Source of the DNA: Streptomyces sp. V4I2
Lineage (GTDB): Bacteria > Actinomycetota > Actinomycetes > Streptomycetales > Streptomycetaceae
DNA length: 64,000 nt
Reading direction: 5' to 3'
Assembly (NCBI RefSeq): GCF_030817655.1
Contig: NZ_JAUSZM010000003.1
Coordinates: 682,001 to 746,000, forward strand
The translations under genes were made by a program, and so were the position numbers. The notes beneath the pieces were generated by a model. The model was not told the origin of the DNA. It saw nothing but the letters and a program-made list of their open reading frames with translations, and ran no database searches. Shown here piece after piece: positions 61,703 to 64,000 of the stretch (the first letter of the stretch is position 1; every line of letters starts with the position of its first letter).

Positions 61703-63118
61703 ATGACCGAACCGATGGCCTCCACCAGTCGCAGCGACGGTCCCGACCCGCGCCGTTGGAAGATCCTGGGACTCGTGGGCGTCGCGCAGCTGATGCTGAT
61801 CCTGGATGTCACCGTGGTCGCCATCGCGCTGCCCCACCTGGGCGCCGACCTCGGCCTGGAGCGCGAGGCGCTCACCTGGGTCGTGAGCGGCTACACCCTC
61901 GCGTTCGGCGGCCTGCTCCTGCTCGGAGGCCGCGCCGCCGACCTGTTCGGGGCCCGGCGCCTGGTCCTGGTGGCTCTGCTGCTGTTCGCCGGCGCCTCGC
62001 TGCTGGCGGGCCTGGCCACTTCCGGCCCCCTGCTGCTCGGGGGACGCGTGGTGCAGGGACTTGCGGCGGCCATGCTGTCCCCGGCGGCCCTGTCGCTGAT
62101 CGTCACGCTCTTCGACGGCGAGGAGCGGAACAAGGCGCTGGGAATCTGGTCGTCACTGGGCGGCACCGGAGCGGCGTTGGGCGTGCTCCTGGGAGGGCTG
62201 CTCACCGCGGGCCCCGGGTGGCCGTGGGTGTTCTTCCTCAACGTCCCCGTGGGCGTGGTGGTCTTCGTCGTCCTGCGCACACAGCTCCCGCCGCAACCGC
62301 GCGCGGCGACGCGGGGCCGGCTCGACGTGGTGGGCGCGGTGCTGGTGACCGCCGCCACGGGCACCCTGACCTACGCCCTGATCAGGGCCGGCGACAAGGG
62401 ATGGCTGACGATGGCGACAGCCGGTCTCGTCGCCGCGGCGGCGCTCCTCTACGCAGCCTTCGTCGTCCGTCAGCACCGGGCGGCGTCTCCGCTGATGGAC
62501 GTCAGGCTTCTGGTCCGCCGGCCGGTCGCGACGGGAACGCTGCTGATCCTCGTGGCCACCGCTTTGATGATCATGGTGTTCTTCCTCGGTACGTTCTCCC
62601 TGCAGGACCACCGTGGACACGGGGCGCTCGCCACCGGTCTGCTCTTCCTGCCCGTCGCGCTGGCGACGATGGCCGGGGCGACCGCGGCGGGCCGCGTGAT
62701 CGGGAGCACCGGGCCCCGGACGCTGGGGGTGTCCGGTCTTCTCGTCGCCGCCGCCGGCATGTCGATCCCCGCGCTCTGGGACAGCACGCCCGCTCTGGTG
62801 ACCGGCATCGCGGTGGCTGCCGCCGGCACCGGAGTGCTCTTCGTCGTCGCTTCCGCCACCGCGCTCGGGCAGATCGAACCGCACGAGGCCGGCCTCGCTT
62901 CCGGAATCGTGAGCACCTTCCACGAGTTCGGCGCCTCGCTGGGCGCCGCCGTCGTCTCCAGCATGGCCGCGGCGAGCATCGCCGGAAACGAAAGCGACGG
63001 CTTCTCACGCGGATTCACCACCGGCGCCGTCGTGGCCGCCGCCGCAGCGGTCCTGGCACTGATACTGACGCCCGGTCGCGGTCCCCGTGAGCTCGCCCAA
63101 CAGCCCGACCCGGCGTGA
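61703..63118 (+). CDS. MFS multidrug exporter (DHA2, 14-helix type)
   Basis: 471 residues with about 14 helices. Motif D1 at helix 1 (LMLILDVTVVAIALPHLGAD), motif A (LLLLGGRAADLFGARRLVLV), motif C region (LGGTGAALGVLLGGLLTAGP, then PWVFFLNVPVG). EmrB/QacA-type proton-driven drug export. ATG 61703 has AAGGGG nine bases upstream. Divergent from its probable TetR repressor. Confidence 0.93.
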   Translation: MTEPMASTSRSDGPDPRRWKILGLVGVAQLMLILDVTVVAIALPHLGADLGLEREALTWVVSGYTLAFGGLLLLGGRAADLFGARRLVLVALLLFAGASLLAGLATSGPLLLGGRVVQGLAAAMLSPAALSLIVTLFDGEERNKALGIWSSLGGTGAALGVLLGGLLTAGPGWPWVFFLNVPVGVVVFVVLRTQLPPQPRAATRGRLDVVGAVLVTAATGTLTYALIRAGDKGWLTMATAGLVAAAALLYAAFVVRQHRAASPLMDVRLLVRRPVATGTLLILVATALMIMVFFLGTFSLQDHRGHGALATGLLFLPVALATMAGATAAGRVIGSTGPRTLGVSGLLVAAAGMSIPALWDSTPALVTGIAVAAAGTGVLFVVASATALGQIEPHEAGLASGIVSTFHEFGASLGAAVVSSMAAASIAGNESDGFSRGFTTGAVVAAAAAVLALILTPGRGPRELAQQPDPA

Positions 63119-63264
63119 GGGCACGGTTGAGCAGACGGCCGTGACAGCCGGCGAGGCGTTCGAGGAACTCAACTGCCGTCTGGTGGTGGACGCCTCGCCC
63201 TGTCTGCGTCTTCGTCCACTCCACCAACCACCGCTCCATCAGGTGCCCAGTCCTGAGGAACGGT

Positions 63265-63562
63265 TCATGACGGCCGCCCGCCGAACTGCCGGGCGTGTAC
63301 CTCGGCATCGGCGTATCGGTCCGCGCTCAGGACGGCGCGTGCCGTGTCCGGGTCCGAGACCCGGACCAGCACCGCCGTACCAAGTCAGGTGGTGCCGACG
63401 TCGCCCCGAGCCGAGGCCCAGCACGAGGCACCGGTAGCCACCGGTCGCGCCACCGGGAACGAGCGGGCGGCAGCAGGATCTGGCAGGTCGACGATGTGCA
63501 CGCTGCCGGTGGGCGTTTCACCGTCGCCGGTGAAGGTCGGACCGCGGGCGATCATCTCCGTC
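63265..63562 (-). pseudogene. YciI-related protein remnant with frameshifts
   Basis: Minus-strand pieces in different frames read ARGPTFTGDGETPTGSVHIV and DLPDPAAARSF, then CLVLGLGS and HHLTWYGGA, then LVRVSDPDTARAVLSADRYA, DAEVHARQFGGRP and a stop at 63265. Together they follow the order of a YciI-domain protein, but no single frame contains them, and the N-terminus is replaced by the end of the LysR gene. Confidence 0.55.
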
Positions 63563-64000
63563 GTGTGCTGTCGTTGCCCAGGACGGGCGCCAGACGGTCT
63601 CGGGGAGCGGTGCCAGGCTTCCCAAGTGGTTGATGACTGCCCGGAGTCCTGGGTGTGGATTCGCTCGGGGGAGGATGAGAAAGAGCGGGTACGCGAGCGT
63701 CGGATTCACGATCGGGATGCGCCGCAGGTCGTGGTTCGTCGGCCAGATGTACCGGTCGCGCGAGCCCACGAGGGTTGCCACGTCCGCGGAGTCCGCGAGG
63801 ATGTCGAGGAGTACCTCGTCGCCGAAGTGCGGACCCGCGGCGTCGATGCGTAGGTCGAAGTCGGTGGCAAGCTGATCGTAGAACTCTGCCCATTCGCTTC
63901 GCGGCGCGATACCCGGCACCCAGATCCGGTGCCGGCGCAGCTGGGACGGTGTGAGTGTTCGTGCGGAGGCGAGCGGGTGCCTCGGGCCGACGAGGAGTTC
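63518..64000 (-). CDS. LysR-family regulator, C-terminal substrate-binding domain (5' end outside window)
   Basis: The minus-strand frame is open at the window edge. ELLVGPRHPLASARTLTPSQ, DFDLRIDAAGPHFGDEVLLD, SADVATLVGSRDRYIWPTNH and RRIPIVNPTLAYPLFLILPR are the periplasmic-binding-like effector domain of LysR regulators. The HTH is beyond position 64000. The last about 20 codons read into the YciI remnant, so the natural stop may have been lost. Confidence 0.8.
   Translation of the reverse strand, partial: ELLVGPRHPLASARTLTPSQLRRHRIWVPGIAPRSEWAEFYDQLATDFDLRIDAAGPHFGDEVLLDILADSADVATLVGSRDRYIWPTNHDLRRIPIVNPTLAYPLFLILPRANPHPGLRAVINHLGSLAPLPETVWRPSWATTAHDGDDRPRSDLHRRR

Overview
The window is high-GC actinobacterial DNA, almost certainly from a Streptomyces chromosome. 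The reasons are strong GC bias at third codon positions, AAGGAGG-type ribosome binding sites with many GTG starts, Tat/Sec-exported hydrolases, an ECF41-type sigma factor, a DDN-type F420-dependent oxidoreductase, DUF2795 and SchA/CurD proteins, and a complete type II polyketide locus of the spore-pigment (whiE) type. No rRNA, tRNA or CRISPR array was seen.

Layout. (1) 1-9.8 kb: small conserved genes (DMT exporter, SseB, ChaB/Rho_N, phosphoribosyltransferase, DUF2795, an unrecognised 484-residue protein paired with an alpha/beta hydrolase, a coiled-coil/winged-helix protein, a MOSC protein) mixed with remnants of an alcohol dehydrogenase, a hydrolase and an SDR. (2) 10-13 kb: an NmrA-like oxidoreductase with a perfect inverted repeat before its start, a small secreted peptide, a membrane protein and an ECF41 sigma factor. 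(3) 12.9-19.2 kb: exported carbohydrate-active genes on the minus strand: a GH106-like rhamnosidase with a LacI-type operator, an exported hydrolase, a frameshifted Cip1-like protein and a broken GH46 chitosanase. (4) 21.3-30.7 kb: the spore-pigment cluster, comprising FAD hydroxylase, SchA/CurD protein, cupin, KS-alpha, CLF, ACP, two cyclases and a convergent O-methyltransferase, with a cell-wall-anchor-like secreted protein inside it. (5) 30.7-43 kb: a beta-helix secreted protein, three small ribosomal proteins (L36, L31B and L33, none with zinc-binding cysteines), a Nudix hydrolase, an integrase remnant, pyruvate oxidase, then a DoxX / LLM oxidoreductase / GNAT / Fe-S gene set sharing GTTGAT-NN-ATCAAC palindromes next to a truncated MarR gene. 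(6) 43-49.4 kb: an AadA-like nucleotidyltransferase, an XRE/MmyB regulator divergent from a SnoaL-SDR-SDR-F420 oxidoreductase set, and a collapsed xanthine-dehydrogenase-type operon. (7) 49.8-56.3 kb: an MFS exporter, a double Lrp regulator and a divergent operon (Nramp-like transporter, amidase, D-amino-acid-oxidase-like flavoprotein). (8) 56.4-60.4 kb: an IS630-family element split by an IS110-family element, with a second IS630-family element abutting it. (9) 60.5-64 kb: GNAT, a TetR/MFS efflux pair, a YciI remnant and a LysR gene cut by the window edge.

Two themes stand out. First, the IS110 element has a 225-bp noncoding leader that can be read as a bridge RNA: four short guide segments match, respectively, the two halves of its own insertion site and the two ends of the element, all around a CT core. 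Second, genes between about 2.7 and 49.4 kb show unusually frequent internal deletions and fusions of gene remnants, several of them in frame, so many open reading frames here are not functional genes. Family assignments come from motif recognition by eye; no database search was run.
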